In this document: positions 39,226 to 52,600 of the stretch, in pieces
Layout: each line of letters starts with the position of its first letter
Numbering within the stretch: the stretch's first letter is position 1
From: Setophaga petechia
Taxonomy: Eukaryota; Chordata; Aves; Passeriformes; Parulidae
Assembly (NCBI GenBank): GCA_024362935.1
Contig: JANCRA010000005.1
Location: forward strand, 25,256,235 to 25,320,234
Length of the DNA stretch: 64,000 nucleotides
Direction of reading: 5' to 3'
Notes under the pieces: model-generated
The model's input: the letters and a program-made list of their open reading frames with translations, nothing else
The model's database searches: none
Told to the model about the DNA's origin: nothing
Made by a program: the position numbers and the translations under genes

Positions 39226-42200
39226 GAGGAAGTATGTTTGAGTCAGGTTTATTCTGTACTGCAGCTCTGGTTAAATGATGAATGTGAGCCTAGTCCCATT
39301 TCCCTGACTGAAGAGAAACAAGCAGAAGGTCATTACGCTTCTCACAGTTGTGAGGCTTGTCCTTCCAGCAAGTCCTCTGCCAAGAAACTGTTTGTTTTTC
39401 TTTTGTTTTCCCTTTCTCTCAGCCCAGTTCCCAATCTTTTTATTAACCATCTCCTGTTTTCTCCCCAGCTTCTTGACATTCTCATTTTGCCATACGATCT
39501 CCTAGCTTCTGGATATGCAAGTAGTTCAGAGGAAAACCCTGGTGACTTGGCCTTGTGCAAGCTTTGCTGTGTAGCCCACTGTAAGATGAATCTAGGTTGC
39601 TGACCTCTGGGACCTCACACTCTATCCAAAACCGTGACTTTCAGAAAAATCCTCTCCTACATTTTTTCCCTAGCTGCTACTAGTTAAATAGGAAAAAGGG
39701 GGATTCTTTCTTTCATTGTAGAGATAATCTTAGTTTAGTAAAACTGAAGGTGAGGGTGTGGGGTTTTTTATGCCTGACTTTTAAGTCTGTGAATGAAAGT
39801 GTCTATTTTGGAGGTGGAGGAGTTTGACCATGAGAAGCCTGTTCATGTGTATTAGCACCTATATGTTCACATTCCAGGTGATGGGTGTGAGCTCACAGCA
39901 GGCTCTTTCTTGACTTTCCATTTCATTGAGATAAATTAGTGATCAAACTATTCTGAAAAGTAGTCAAAGTTTAGTGGAACACAAGAATCATTTCCCCCAG
40001 GTCTAAAAGCATGAACAAAGGATTACATTTGGAGGAGGAAGAAAAAAGGGTTATCACTGGATTGCTTCAAAATGTTGAGTAAGTCCAGTTAAGAGAGTAG
40101 TGATACCTGTTCAGTAAGGGTGGAGAAGTAACTGTTATATGTAACAGAGAGAATGGACTCACTGGAGTCATGAGAATTTTTTTCAGTGTCTGTACTTCTG
40201 CTTCAGGTTATGTAAGGTCAGTGAGACCTGTGCTGACAGGTTCCCCTGAGTTACAGTTACAGCAATTCCCAGCCTTCCTCCTAATTAAGCAGTGAGAAGC
40301 ATAACAGAGCCCTGAGAGTCTTCAAGCAGCATCTCACAATTTCTCATACATGCTCAAATAAATTGGTTTTCCTAGATCCCCAGGAAAGCTGCTTACACCC
40401 AGTGAGAAGGCTGCAGCACAGGGAGCCCTGGGGTGCTCCTCAGATCCACCAGCATTGCCAGGTTCTGCTGCCACCAGGAACAATGCAGGAACTCTGGCAG
40501 GGTTTTCCAGCCTGGCTGTTCATGTCCAGGCAAAGTGCTCAGCAGTGTGTGGTACTCATACAGCTTAACTGTGTAGTGAAAGCCTCACAGTAGAAATTAT
40601 TGCCATCTCTATGTATCCATAAGATGTAGGAAATTCTTACTGTATACTGATTTTTCTGCAGTCACAGTTCACCTGGAGTTTACACTAGCAGATCTTTAAA
40701 ATTTTATTACTAATTGCAGCATAATAAGATATAAAAGGTCTGAAGGGGGCACAGATCTGACTTCAGAATGAATCAGTGGGAATCTTCTCCTGGAAGTTTC
40801 AAGCATCTAATTGCAGGATAAAATGACTGCTCCTAAAAATTATCCATGATCTTGTTCCCTGTTTGTGTCGAGACGCCAGGGGCAAATAGTTACCCAAGCA
40901 CTTAGTTGGCAACACTGTTGACAGAAGGTATAGGCAAAAGCATGAACCAGTCTTTTGATTAGCAGAAAACTGTAAAAACTGATGTTGTTAGAAAAGCTGA
41001 AAATCACTCAATATTGTGCTAGCAGAAATATTGGGAAGAATGATGAGATGTGATGGAAATGACTTAATAGGCAACAGGATGCTGAATAAAAAGACAATAA
41101 TTGTGATTATTGTCTGACAGCTGTGCAGAGTGTACAGTCAATGACAAACTCTAAAACGTGCTGTTTTTCAATCCATGATCACAAATCCACTGGCACAGAC
41201 AGTAATCCAAAGGGTCATAGTAAGCCAAGAAATAGTTTATTGTTTCATCAGCTCGTGTCTTCTGATGTAGTTAAGTTGGTATATACTCTGAACCCCTGTG
41301 ACTGCCCTTGCATTCCCACAAGGGGACCTGGCACCATCTGGAGCCCACGTGTACTGTGGCTAAGGAGCTGCTTCTCTGGCAGGTCATGCAGCAGCAGGGC
41401 ATTTGTTGACATTGATCAAGGTATCAGTATTGATCTTGGGATGGTCTAAGAGAATTGAGACTGCTTTGTGGAGAGTCATGTTAGACTCTCATAGAAAATG
41501 AAAGAAACAACTTGTCTTCAACTACACCGTGGTCTGTACCTGAGAGGTCTTTCATTAGGACAGAGAGACATGAGAAAACCATGTTGTTTCAGATAGCCAC
41601 ACTGGTTATCTCTTTTTATCACTAACTTGTCCTTGATGTCTGGAGGCCATTTTTAGCAAGCAGCGAAGGGTTATTGCATGAAAGATTTTATACTCTTCAG
41701 TTGCCTGCAAAACAGGTAGCTGCCATCATTTTTCCTTTCCACTAAAGTGAAGTGGAGAAAAACAAAGAAACAGTCCACAATAAAAAAGATGCAAGAGGAG
41801 TAAGTGTGAGATACCTCTAGGAAGTGCTAAAATTGCAATAAATATAACATGCTTGTAGAGCAATAAATGTTCTCTGAATTTATTTTTCTCCTAGTTTCTC
41901 TCCAGTTTCCTGCCTGTGTACCAGCAGGTCAGTGTGACAGTTTTGCAGTGTCACATTCCTCTGCTGAACATGCACTCCAGTGACTTGGTAGCAGTAAGGA
42001 GGAACAAGGAAGTGACAACTAGTGTTTTAAAATTTCAAACAACATCTTATCATTCAGTCTTTGACCCATATTTATGGTTTAATGCCTCCAATCACTTAAT
42101 TTTAATCCTAAATAAAATTTTTCAGCATAATAGTATCTTAGGGGCATTTCTTCTCAAACCAGTATTAGTCAGAACATGTCCTTCAGCCATGGAGTTTATC

Positions 42201-42847
42201 TGTTATAAACACTTCTGCCCTTAGGCTCAGATGCCTACTTAGTCCTGCATATGGTTATTACCTTGTAAATGGGACCAAACTGTAAATTATAATTATGGTA
42301 TTTACATAAATGCATTTAAAACAATTATTTTGAGACTGGCATGTAAGTTTAAGCGTGGAACATGTTTCTAATGCAAGTGTTGTACATGGCCTGGCAATTG
42401 AAAAGTAAGCAGCAAGGCATCTTCAGAGGAATGGAAGCACAATAAAACATGATGAGTCTTGTGGAGAGGCAGGGAGGGGGCAGCTGTTTTCTATGCCTGA
42501 GTCACCATAGTGCTGAATAACTGTCTGAAAGGATTGCTTTAACTGAGCACTTATGTGCTGGAAGTGTGCTGCAGACCAGGGGACCTGGGCTGCTTCTGCT
42601 CTGCTCTTGGGTCATGTCAGAGGAGGCCTCTTCTGGCTGCAGTCCCTGCTTTACATGTCAGCAGAAACTTCCATAATGTGGCAAAAGGGTGTGAGGCTGT
42701 GGAGGAGGGTTGGGGAACAGCATCCGAGCAATAAACCTGTTCCTAGTTGTTATTGATTGCTAGTACACAAATGACAAGCAGTCTATAGTCCTTCACCTGA
42801 ATAACGTGTTGTTTTCTTCCTTTAACATCATCTGCTGTTCCTGATTT

Positions 42848-42862
42848 AAAAAAAAAAAAAAA
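42848..42862. repeat. A15 homopolymer tract
   Basis: Fifteen consecutive A after ctgattt, continuing into purine-rich gggaaaccaaaaaaca. Simple sequence. Confidence 0.9.
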
Positions 42863-45800
42863 GGGAAACCAAAAAACAAACCAGGAGGCAATTATTCTGT
42901 GGCTCTGTATACAATGGCAATGTTTAAGCAGCAGCTGCTTCAGAAAGGGAGAGTAAAGGGGACTGGGGGAAGGGATTGATCTTTTCCTCCTTTTCTCTGT
43001 AAATATCACTGTCTGCATTGGTGGTGATGCTTTGACCTCCTTAATACAGAGCTTGAAAAGTCTTGTGCTCTAAGTGACATGTTCTGGCTCCAAAAGTGAA
43101 TAAGCAGAAGTCTCATTCTCTTTCTTTGAATGCTGTAACAAATATATTATCAATCTAAACATTATAGGGCTTGAGAATCCCTCCCAAAATTTAGACTCAT
43201 TGGTCTTGACTACTGGCATTTTTTCCATGTCTGTGTGGCTTCTCAAAGAAGTGTTCTTTCATACCTTTTTGCCTTTAATCTGCACTCTGCCCACTATCTC
43301 ATTACTATTAGCTGTGGCAAATATACCAGATGTCTGAGCAGCTTCATTGTTCTGTTGTTTTTCTTTTCCAGACTCTAGTGCATAGATAGATGTTAATTTC
43401 TCTTTTGTGTTAAAACTCGCCTCTGAGGAATAAGATTACCAGTGTTCAGTCTTTGGCCGCTAGATACTGAGGTCTCATATCTTTTGAATGCTTTGTCTCA
43501 GTTAGTGTTTCTAGTAGCTCAGTGCATTTAAAGTGACTGGTCTGTTCTTTTTTGATGCCCATAGAACCTTAAATTAATATTCCTTGACTTTAGGAAAACA
43601 ATTTTAATGTGTTTTTAAAACGTTTTCTTTATTCCCAGTGTTGAGCAATGATACACAAAGACACCTGCTCTTCCAAGTGGGTGGAAATTGAAAATCATGC
43701 CAAGAAAAATGCTGTTTCTCAGAAAAGATCAAAATATGCATTGTTTAAGCATGGCATAAACAAAATAGATTATATAAGAATCGTGGGCCCTTGTTTGGGA
43801 TGAGATCACTCACTTTTGGGTCCATACCTTTTCTACTAACAGTACTTAAGGTTTACATCTAAAAGGCCATGCATGAATTACTGCTTTCCCCACCAACTTT
43901 GAGAAAGTTAGTTAGAAAGATACAGGCACTGCATCAGCACAGTTCCCATCGTGGCCACTGGTGTGCTTGAGTAACACAGCAGTAGGTCCAAACCTTTAAG
44001 GAAACATGTTTTTTTAAAATGAGTCAGAGAACAACTGATAGATTTACAGGTAACAAATGTGAACACCTTGGATTTGACATTTTTTTAAAGTACAAATTAT
44101 GTCATTTGTATAGTTACATAAGCCAGAAATTGTAAATTTAGGTTGCAGAATCTGAAAAGCAAATGATAGCATGTGGATTTGTGTATGCTGCTCAGAGAGA
44201 AAATGGATATGCAAGTCCTGTTTCCATCAAAGGAAATAGCAAAATCTCCACTTATAGAGATGGGAAATCAGAATTGACTCCCCTTCCTGGTTCTCCCTGG
44301 AAGAATGAAATGATATTTTCTTTTCTGTTTTATGCTTATTATTTTCACAGCCAGGTTACTGAAATTTGAGCATTTCTGCCATACGTCTGCATGACTGTTT
44401 TTGTTAAGTGCTTTTATTACCTTTTGGCCTGTTCTTTACATCATGCTATAGACAAATGATTTTTACTTTTTTTACCCCAAAGTTTAGAGCACAGAATACA
44501 GAAAAGTCTGAAACATTAATTGGACTAGACTGCAGCATTTAAAGTAACCTATTCTATCGTCCATTTACCTCCCACATGAAATGAAAACTCTATTTTGATC
44601 TGAACTGTCACAGATAATTTCTGCACATAAAACACATCCAGAGACAGCTTTCAAATGGAGTTGTCACTTCTTATTTAGCAGGCTGGGGACTCTCTATTGT
44701 TGTCAAACCCTCTTTGCAAAAGCATCACTAACAACACTGGTTTGCACAGTTGTATGTAAGAGGAGGAATGGTTGTACAGCTTCCATGAAACAAAAAATTG
44801 TATGTAGCTGCTGAAATACTCTGCAGCTGAACTTACCTACTGTTTAAGAGAAAAATCCTTTTTTTTCTTTATGATTACTATTTTTGAGCAGATTTTCATG
44901 CTGTGTGCTGGTATGGGGAGGGGTTGTTTTTAGTGTGAAGAGTGACAATTATAATTTAAAAGCTAGTAGCCAACATTCTGTTATTTTTCCTGACCTGTCC
45001 TGGACCAGAAGTTTGGCTTTAATCTCTTCACAAATTTCAAGAATTCTTAAGCAAGTGCACTGGGAATATCTCTGAGTTGTGAGTACAGAACTGCTGCCTC
45101 AGAGTGTATTCCAGCCAAGATGCTCAGGCAAGGCTGTAGGGCACTTGTTTCCAGACTGCTATTCTGATGGTGGCCAACGTGGCCATCTGGTGAGGCTGGC
45201 TGGAAGACCCAGCTATGGCATCACAGAAGACGACTTAAAACTTAAGAACTACTATTCTTCAGACTTTATTTTTATAACATTCCATTTGCCTTTGAACGTG
45301 ATATATTTTCATAAAATAAACTTGCCTTCTGGCCTCACTTGCATTCTCAAAAATTTATGCTCTTGGAATAGGCAGTTAAATAGTAGTAGTGTGTGATTTT
45401 TACAGCATTTTCCTCACAAAGTTGGAAAATTGACCAGGATTAGGGGGTGAAGAATTTGGTTTGTGTGATGAGATGTTCTTTATTGCTGTCTCCACAACTA
45501 CTTATGCTGGATTAAATAGCAAAACACAAGCTGGCAGAATGCTCTTCTGACCTAATTCTGCACCACAGCACAGATAGGAGACTATCTGCTGATCTAACTG
45601 ATAAGCATGACTTTGTCAAATCCAGATGGATGTGAAAGGAGTGAAACACAGATGAGGCCCAAGAGCCAGAGTCCTGCATTTTCTGCAGCTGCCTGAATCC
45701 TTTAGATACCTTCACTCTGCAGCTGGGCTTGGGGGGCAGGACTGGAGGGAGGGAAGCTGCCTGCTGCGGTGTGGAATCTACAGAAAAACAAAACTGAAAG

Positions 45801-47262
45801 CTAATATCTTAAACATTACTGGCCAAAGCAAATTGCCTGTTTTAGGGACCGTATCTTCTGTAATGAAACAAGAGATACAGAATGGAAATTACATTCCGAT
45901 TTCTAAGCTGTATGCCAGAAGATTTGATGCTTCTTTGTTTGATGTGTCTCAAACTCCCTCTTGAAGAGTGATGTGATGGGGAAGGGGTTTCTCTGTTCCC
46001 AGTTTTGCCTGTAAATGTACTGTATTCATGAATCAAATTTAGTGGCTATCCCATGGGGAGCAGTGAATTAGATGGGGAGGAAAAAAGGTAGTTTGGTGCA
46101 TTAGTGGAGGATATACTTGAATGCAGAGAAGTGAGGGAAGGAAAAATCTTCTGGTCAATGTGCTTAAGTTAGAGATAGGGCACATCCATGGGGTTTTAAC
46201 TTTGCTCATTGCAGGAAAAATGCAACAGATGGAAGCACTCTTTCTTTCATTGGGCTAGCTTGCTTTCCTCTCTCTTGGTGGGACAGGTGTACAGACCTGG
46301 ACTTGATTCAGCATACCCAACTATTCCTGCTTCAGGAATGGAGGCTGTGATTCCCATTTGTGATGGTTGGCAAGCTTATAAAGTTGACGACTAGGGAAGT
46401 GAAGGGATGTTTATCCTACGCCAGAAATAGTAATTTTGCAGGCTGCATCTCACAGGTGTTCAGTGCATACTCTTTACTGTTAGTTACCTGACACCAAAGC
46501 AGCTTGGTCCTATTGTCCAATAGCTCTATCAGGTTGTTAGTTCTTCTTCATAAAGAAATGTATATTCTGTCCACAGTGACTTTAAACAACACTGAGGCCT
46601 CACAGACTCTGGATTTGTCTTCGCAGCCTGTGTGGGCATGTTACATTTGCCTCCTTCCTAAAACATCAAGTATCATTGTCAGGCATCCTTTGGACCAGTG
46701 TTGTTTCCATATTATCTTGTGCTCCCCCACCTGCTTTTACTGATTCCTTTGCTCTGCTGTGCGTGGGAACAGGACTGTCTATGGATGCTGCATCTGTTCA
46801 GAGCCTACTGCAAGGACAGTTTCAGAGGCAGCCTCTGCGGGTTCTTCCCCTGCAGTCAAACCAGCTGGCCAGTGGCCTGCTCCAGTCCCAGGGTGATGTG
46901 TTTTGGTTAATATTGGTGTGTCCTGAGAGCACTGTACCATCCAAAGCACCCCAAAACTTCAAAGCTTGCTTTTCTGCAGCTCTGCTTTCAAAACATGAAG
47001 CAAACATGTCCGGCAGCAATGCCATTTACTGACTCCTGAGAATATCCTAAGTAGTGGTCACACCCTCATTTCAAAGGCAATATATGGGGCCATTATCTGA
47101 GCAAATACAGTGCCTGTCACTGAAAATCCATTGATGATGATGAATTCTAGTTACTGATGACTGCAGCCAGATCCACAATGGTGAGTAGGGGGTAAAACAT
47201 TAGCCCTTAAGCTCTGTGAGTTGCCCTCTGTAAGCAGGTCAGGGTTTCACAAGAGCTCAAGG

Positions 47263-47296
47263 AAAAAAAATATATATATTAAAAAAAAATTAAAAC
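47263..47296. repeat. AT-rich low-complexity tract
   Basis: An A8 run, a TATATATAT run and an A9 run follow one another, with purine-rich sequence (gaagaaggaataacaaaaat) downstream. Confidence 0.85.
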
Positions 47297-47936
47297 CCCT
47301 GGAGTCTCAGGGAAGAGGTGAGGAAATAAGGAGACAAGGAAAGAAGAAGGAATAACAAAAATAAACAAAACATCCTTTGGGGGGAGGGGAAAAGCAGATT
47401 AAAAGATTTTAGAAGAGAAAAAATTAAGGATTTAAACAGTGATAGGATGTTCTCTTATAGAATGGTGAAAATATTTATCTGTGCAGAAGAATAAACTTGG
47501 GTTGGAAAAATTTCAAGAGTTTTAGGGAAAGTTGAATTTCTTGGTTATCTTCAAGGAGATACATGCAGGGAAACCATGGAAATAATTTACTGCTAAAAAT
47601 ATTCTAGATCTGTGGTGGGATGAGGGCATTTGTGCTTTAAAATGCTCCCATGTAAGTATTGCTTTAGTGTCCTGAATGTCATTGTTAAATGAGGTTAACT
47701 TGTATGAATCTGAAAGAGTTCAAGATTTTCTTGTTTCTATGCTTGTGTGATGTGACACTGCTGTATACCACCTTTCAATAGAAAATGTGCAATTCCAGAG
47801 GCAGGACATCTGTAGAGCAAGGCTTGATAAAGTTACCCTTCCCTAACACAAATACTTTTTTTGGAAATAGAGGCAATGTCATGTCCTCTCACTTCCACAA
47901 ATTGGTGAAAGAGCAGTGTATTTTGTGTATTTGCAG

Positions 47937-48058
47937 TGGAAACTTAGCTCAAGAAGGCGAGCACATTCTGATTTGCAGAATGCAGATGGGTGGTACCTCC
48001 CCTCCGTGCTGGGTAGCGGCGGTCAGTGATTGTCCCTGCCCTGTGCCTCCTGTGCGGG
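47937..48058 (+). other. Candidate cryptic exon in a CpG-rich patch
   Basis: An acceptor-like ttttgtgtatttgcag precedes 47937 and a donor-like GTGAGC follows 48058. Spliced after exon B, the frame AG|TGGAAAC... stays open, starting SGNLAQEGEHILICRMQ, to a TGA at 48160-48162, so it could serve as an alternative last exon. As a cassette its 122 bp would shift the frame into exon C. The patch 48001-48120 has 7 CpGs by hand count in otherwise CpG-poor intron. The peptide has no resemblance to PARD3B that I recognise. It may be only a GC-rich fluctuation. Confidence 0.2.
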
Positions 48059-49605
48059 GTGAGCAGGGCGGGTCCCTGCAGAGCCTCGGCCCGCTGGCCC
48101 TGGCTGTGCTGCTGACAGGAGCCTTGCCAAGTGTCCTCTCAGCAACTTCAACAGTGATCTGAAGCCACCCTATGCAAGTGTCCTGAGCACGGGTGATGGG
48201 TTCTTTTGTTTATTTGTCTTGTTCATGTTACAAAATAGAGGTGGTGGAAGATGGTATTGGCTCTCCTAGTGTTGACTCAGAGTACCTTTGCTATGAACTA
48301 CGGCCTCTGTCCAGCCTTTTCTGCAGTGCTCACTTGTCAGCTTTGACCATGTTCCCCAGAGTGAGATTTCTCCTCGTTTTATAATGAGGAACAGGACTTT
48401 CAGGTTTTTCCATGTGTTGCCACCAAAACCAATATTACAGCCAGACTCAGCAGCAATGATGGCAGCACACAATAATAACCATCCCACATGCGATTTAGAT
48501 TAACTGCTCTTCTGTTTAGTTCATATAATGCCTCAACAGCATGATCTGATTTGCTGTTTTCACATAATCCATCATTAATTCTTTGAGTTACAAAATGACA
48601 TTTTTTAGTAGCAGATGGAGGGAAATGGGCTCCCCTACATTCAGAAGGGAACTTCACTTTCTCCAACTTCAGTTATGTCACTTTATTTATCTGACTTTTA
48701 TTTTAAATGTGGTTTCATTTTACAAGTATGAGGATTCTGGGGAGCAGTAATGCTTCTATTAGAGGTGTTGTCTTTAGGGCTGCCTTCAGCATAGGTGGAA
48801 CTAAGTAGTAATCACTGACCACAGGCCTCCATCTCTGAGGGTAAGGGAAGAGAGGAGTAGTGGGTGTTTTGGCAGCATGCACAGATTGCACCTCCTCCAT
48901 CTGAGGAAAATGCTGTTGTGGCTGCCAGAGGAAGCTTTTGGGCTTGTAGAGGACAGCTGTGGCACCCACATGGCTCCTGTCAGTGGTGGCAGCAACAGGA
49001 ATAGGAGCCATAATCCAGTGCTCTCCTACCTCCAGCAATGCAGGAGAGCAAGTAGGAGCAGCTCTCTGGGGAGTCAGAATTGTTTCCAGAGCTTGGAAAA
49101 AGAGGAGAAAGGCAGTAGAGGTGGAGAGTTGCATGGAGATGGGGCAGGCTGTCTCCTTCCAACCCTTTCCAGGCACAACAGGTGCAGAAGCTCTGCACCC
49201 ACTCTTCCCCAATCTATCAGTCCTTTGCTAATTGTCTTCCCCTGCCTAAAATCTGTTGGTCCTTGCCTGCTCTCCTCCCCTTTTCTCCTCACAGCCTGTT
49301 GGAATCTTCCCTGCCTCCCTATGAACATTACTCTGCCATTGCTGAATTGCATTTTGCCACCCCATGAATGAGAACAAATTAAACTACTTTATCTTGATCA
49401 TTTGTGCAGCAAAATGCAATTTGCTTGTGTTGCTGCAGGTCCTTGAGCCAACTCTGTTCTGGACACTTTTATCACTTTGCAATCTAATCTGCTGAATATC
49501 TCAGATCCTCTTGCACTGAAAGAAAATGTAGGTTTAAGACAATTTTTTTTTTAAATCCAGCTGTGTATTTATGCATGCACAAACCCGCAGTGATATACAT
49601 GTCCT

Positions 49606-49629
49606 CATATATGTATATATATGTATGTA
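49606..49629. repeat. TATG/AT microsatellite
   Basis: An imperfect run catatatgtatatatatgta with a further tgtac, followed by an A/T-rich stretch ataaataaaaaatacatat. Confidence 0.85.
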
Positions 49630-52600
49630 CCTCTATAATAAATAAAAAATACATATCACACTTTGAAAGTCCACACCTAACTTGCTAATGTCAGCTACAG
49701 TTGATGGACAGCCAAGTCAGACTCTTTTTATAGTCCATTTCTAAAATGAAACCATAAATTTTAAACCCAGGCTTCATCATTGCAGAGAAAAAAGCTTTTC
49801 CAGCCTATTGATGAAATATAACATTTGATAGGATTTATGAGGCCCAGATTCAGGAGGATAATTTGCAGAGCACTTAAAGCTCCTTTTTCCTGCCCTTTGC
49901 CTTCCCTCCTCTCAAATACACATACCAAAAAAAGCCATTAGTAAGGAAAAATTATTAAGGAAGATTTTTCTTGATTCCATACAAATGTCAATTTGTGAGA
50001 GAGAAAGAGGAAGAAAACAGTTGCAGGAGCTCTTACAGTAAAGGGTTCTAAGTGGAGCCAGGCTGATTATATAAGAGGAATAGTGGCTTTTACTGATAAA
50101 TACACAGTGTGATTATTTGCTATAATACAGCCATTTGTAATGTGTCTGAGTGTGTGTGTATGATTTTTAATAGTACCGGATGGAATTTATTTTTTTATCA
50201 CATTGAGATATTCACAAACCAGCCACATAAAGTTAAAAATAAACCAATACCCAGCTTCTTGGTATCTTGATAAAGTTTCCTTCTGGCTTGTATTACCAGA
50301 GTGATAATTTCAGAGGAAAAACATCTTCTGTAACTTGTGATCACAGTATCTGTCAAATGGTAGGAAATGAAGAAAACTGCCAGACAGTGTCAGATTTATT
50401 AACAGCTCTAAGAAAACCAAAATTAATGCATTTTCTCTTCTTTGATGGGTTGAAATGTCCATGTGCTGTACTTATCTTAATGGACAAGTGAAGGAAGTAG
50501 CACTCATCAATTAAGTCTCTCATTAAGCTGACTACAGCTTAATCTGGAGCACATGCAGGAGTACTGTGTGTGTACCAGGCTGTACCCTCAGAGGTGTTGC
50601 AGTTGTTGTTAAGGAGTGCTCATCCCACAGATGACAGGAGCAACCTGCTGGACCAGGGAGAATGCAGTCCTATAGGGCAGGGAGGGGGACAGCCATGGAA
50701 ACAGGCTGTGCCACTTGTGCCTGGGGAGCTGCTGGCCTGACTTCCGTTGGAAAACTGTACTTCCATGTGTTGATAACCAGTCTTCATCCATTTGGTTGAA
50801 ACTGCCTGTGTTGGACATGTGCTGAAACTGAATTTTTATGCAATCAGATAACAGCTAGGTTTTTGGGGGACAAGGGGTATCGCTGGAAGGAGAAGATGAC
50901 AAACAATTGTTTTGTCTGTGCAAAAAGTAAAAAACAGCAGCATATATTCTTCCAACATGATTCTATAGTCTTTCTGTATGCTGGAACGGGGTCTTTTCAT
51001 TTTGGAAGGGAACACAGCCTAGTCTTAAACCAGACTGTGGCTTTTGCCACCCTTTGAACAGTGACAATTTGACTAAGTTATAAGATTTAGAGTACTTCCC
51101 ACACACATGATAGAAACTTGGCTGCTAATTTCATCAAAAGTACTTGTCCTGAGCTGCCAGAGCCGATATATGTTTTTCCAGTAGCAGGTTCTGGCTGCAG
51201 GGACCAGATAGACTCCTGTTGCAGGAATGAAGGATGAGGTAAACAGGGTGTTCAGTGATGATCAGTGTTCTCAGGCCCTAACACCCACCTCCTTCCAGGG
51301 AGGAAAAGGGTGAGCTGCTTTGAGTGCTCTAAAAAATGCCATGGGGAACGGGACAAAAACCGAAACAGAGGAGAGGCTGGAGCAGCTAGAGAGTGGGGAA
51401 AATAAAGGGGAGTGCTGGGCCAGACCATAGTTGTGGACAATTTGTGGATGCTTCAAAGTAAAGAGAAGTGTACCAGTACTGCAGGTTTGATGCTCTGTTG
51501 GTGTGTCAGACATGAGCACCTCATCTGAACCAGTGCCAAAAGGAAGAGGTGCTGTTGGATGTCCCATGCCACCTGCAGCCCCATCCTCACTGGGAGCTGC
51601 TTTGGGAGGTGCTTCTGGGAGATGGGTCTCAAGGAGTGCTGGAAGGAGACATGCTGACCTAGCACATCAGGGGAGGTGTTTCTGTGCTACAGCTGCCTGT
51701 GGGACAGAGATTTGCTTGTATGGGGAGCCAATAATGGGTGGAGGAAATTGGCATCCGTGGCTGAAAGATAAGGAAGGGAAAGACTCCCAAGCATCAGGAT
51801 GAGAGCAGAGAATTGAGGCAACAAGACAAAAACAGCTGGGAAAGGATTGGTAAAGTGCATCTCTAAACATGGCAGCTGAAAGCATACAAGAATCATTCTG
51901 TAGAGGCAGAGGTGAGCCTGAACCAGAACACTTGCTCCAGCACTTCTGAGACTCCGAGCCAAACACAGAGAGATAGATTTGATCTTCCTTTTCCAGTCAA
52001 GGTATGCCAAAGAATGGTTCTGTAGAGTCTGAAGATTCCATTATTTAATTTTTTACATTTGAATTTAGCAATTTTCCTAGCAGTTACTGAAAAGGAGTAG
52101 GGATTACCTTCAGTCTTAAACACCTCTGTCCTCCAAGTGGAAAAGCGAGAGTAATTTACTATCAGAAGTGCAGTGGAGTTGCAGCTGTAAGAAGGAGCTA
52201 GAAAAACAATGTACATCAGTAAGTCCAGGAGCTTCCATTGCCTGCATAATGCAAAGCAATAAGGTTGCACTGCTAACTTGAGGCCATCAAGTTCAGAAAT
52301 GCTTCTCCAAAATGCAGTTTGGCTTATAAAGAATTCAAGTCTATTTATGCAGGGCTTGTGATGGAAGTGTGTTGAAGGAATGTGTGCTCCCCAGTCCTTG
52401 AATGCAAACGAAACAACAGTGGTCCCAGGACCCAGCTGCACTGAGGGAAGTGCCCAAGGGGTGAGGCTGCTGGAAGGGTAGATAGGGTGGCCTTGGAGGC
52501 AGCAGAACTTTGCAAAAATCCATCTATCACTTCAGCATCTGTCAGGGTTTTTGTTGAGCAATAACCACAAGCTAAATTTGCCACATATAATTCCAGAGAG

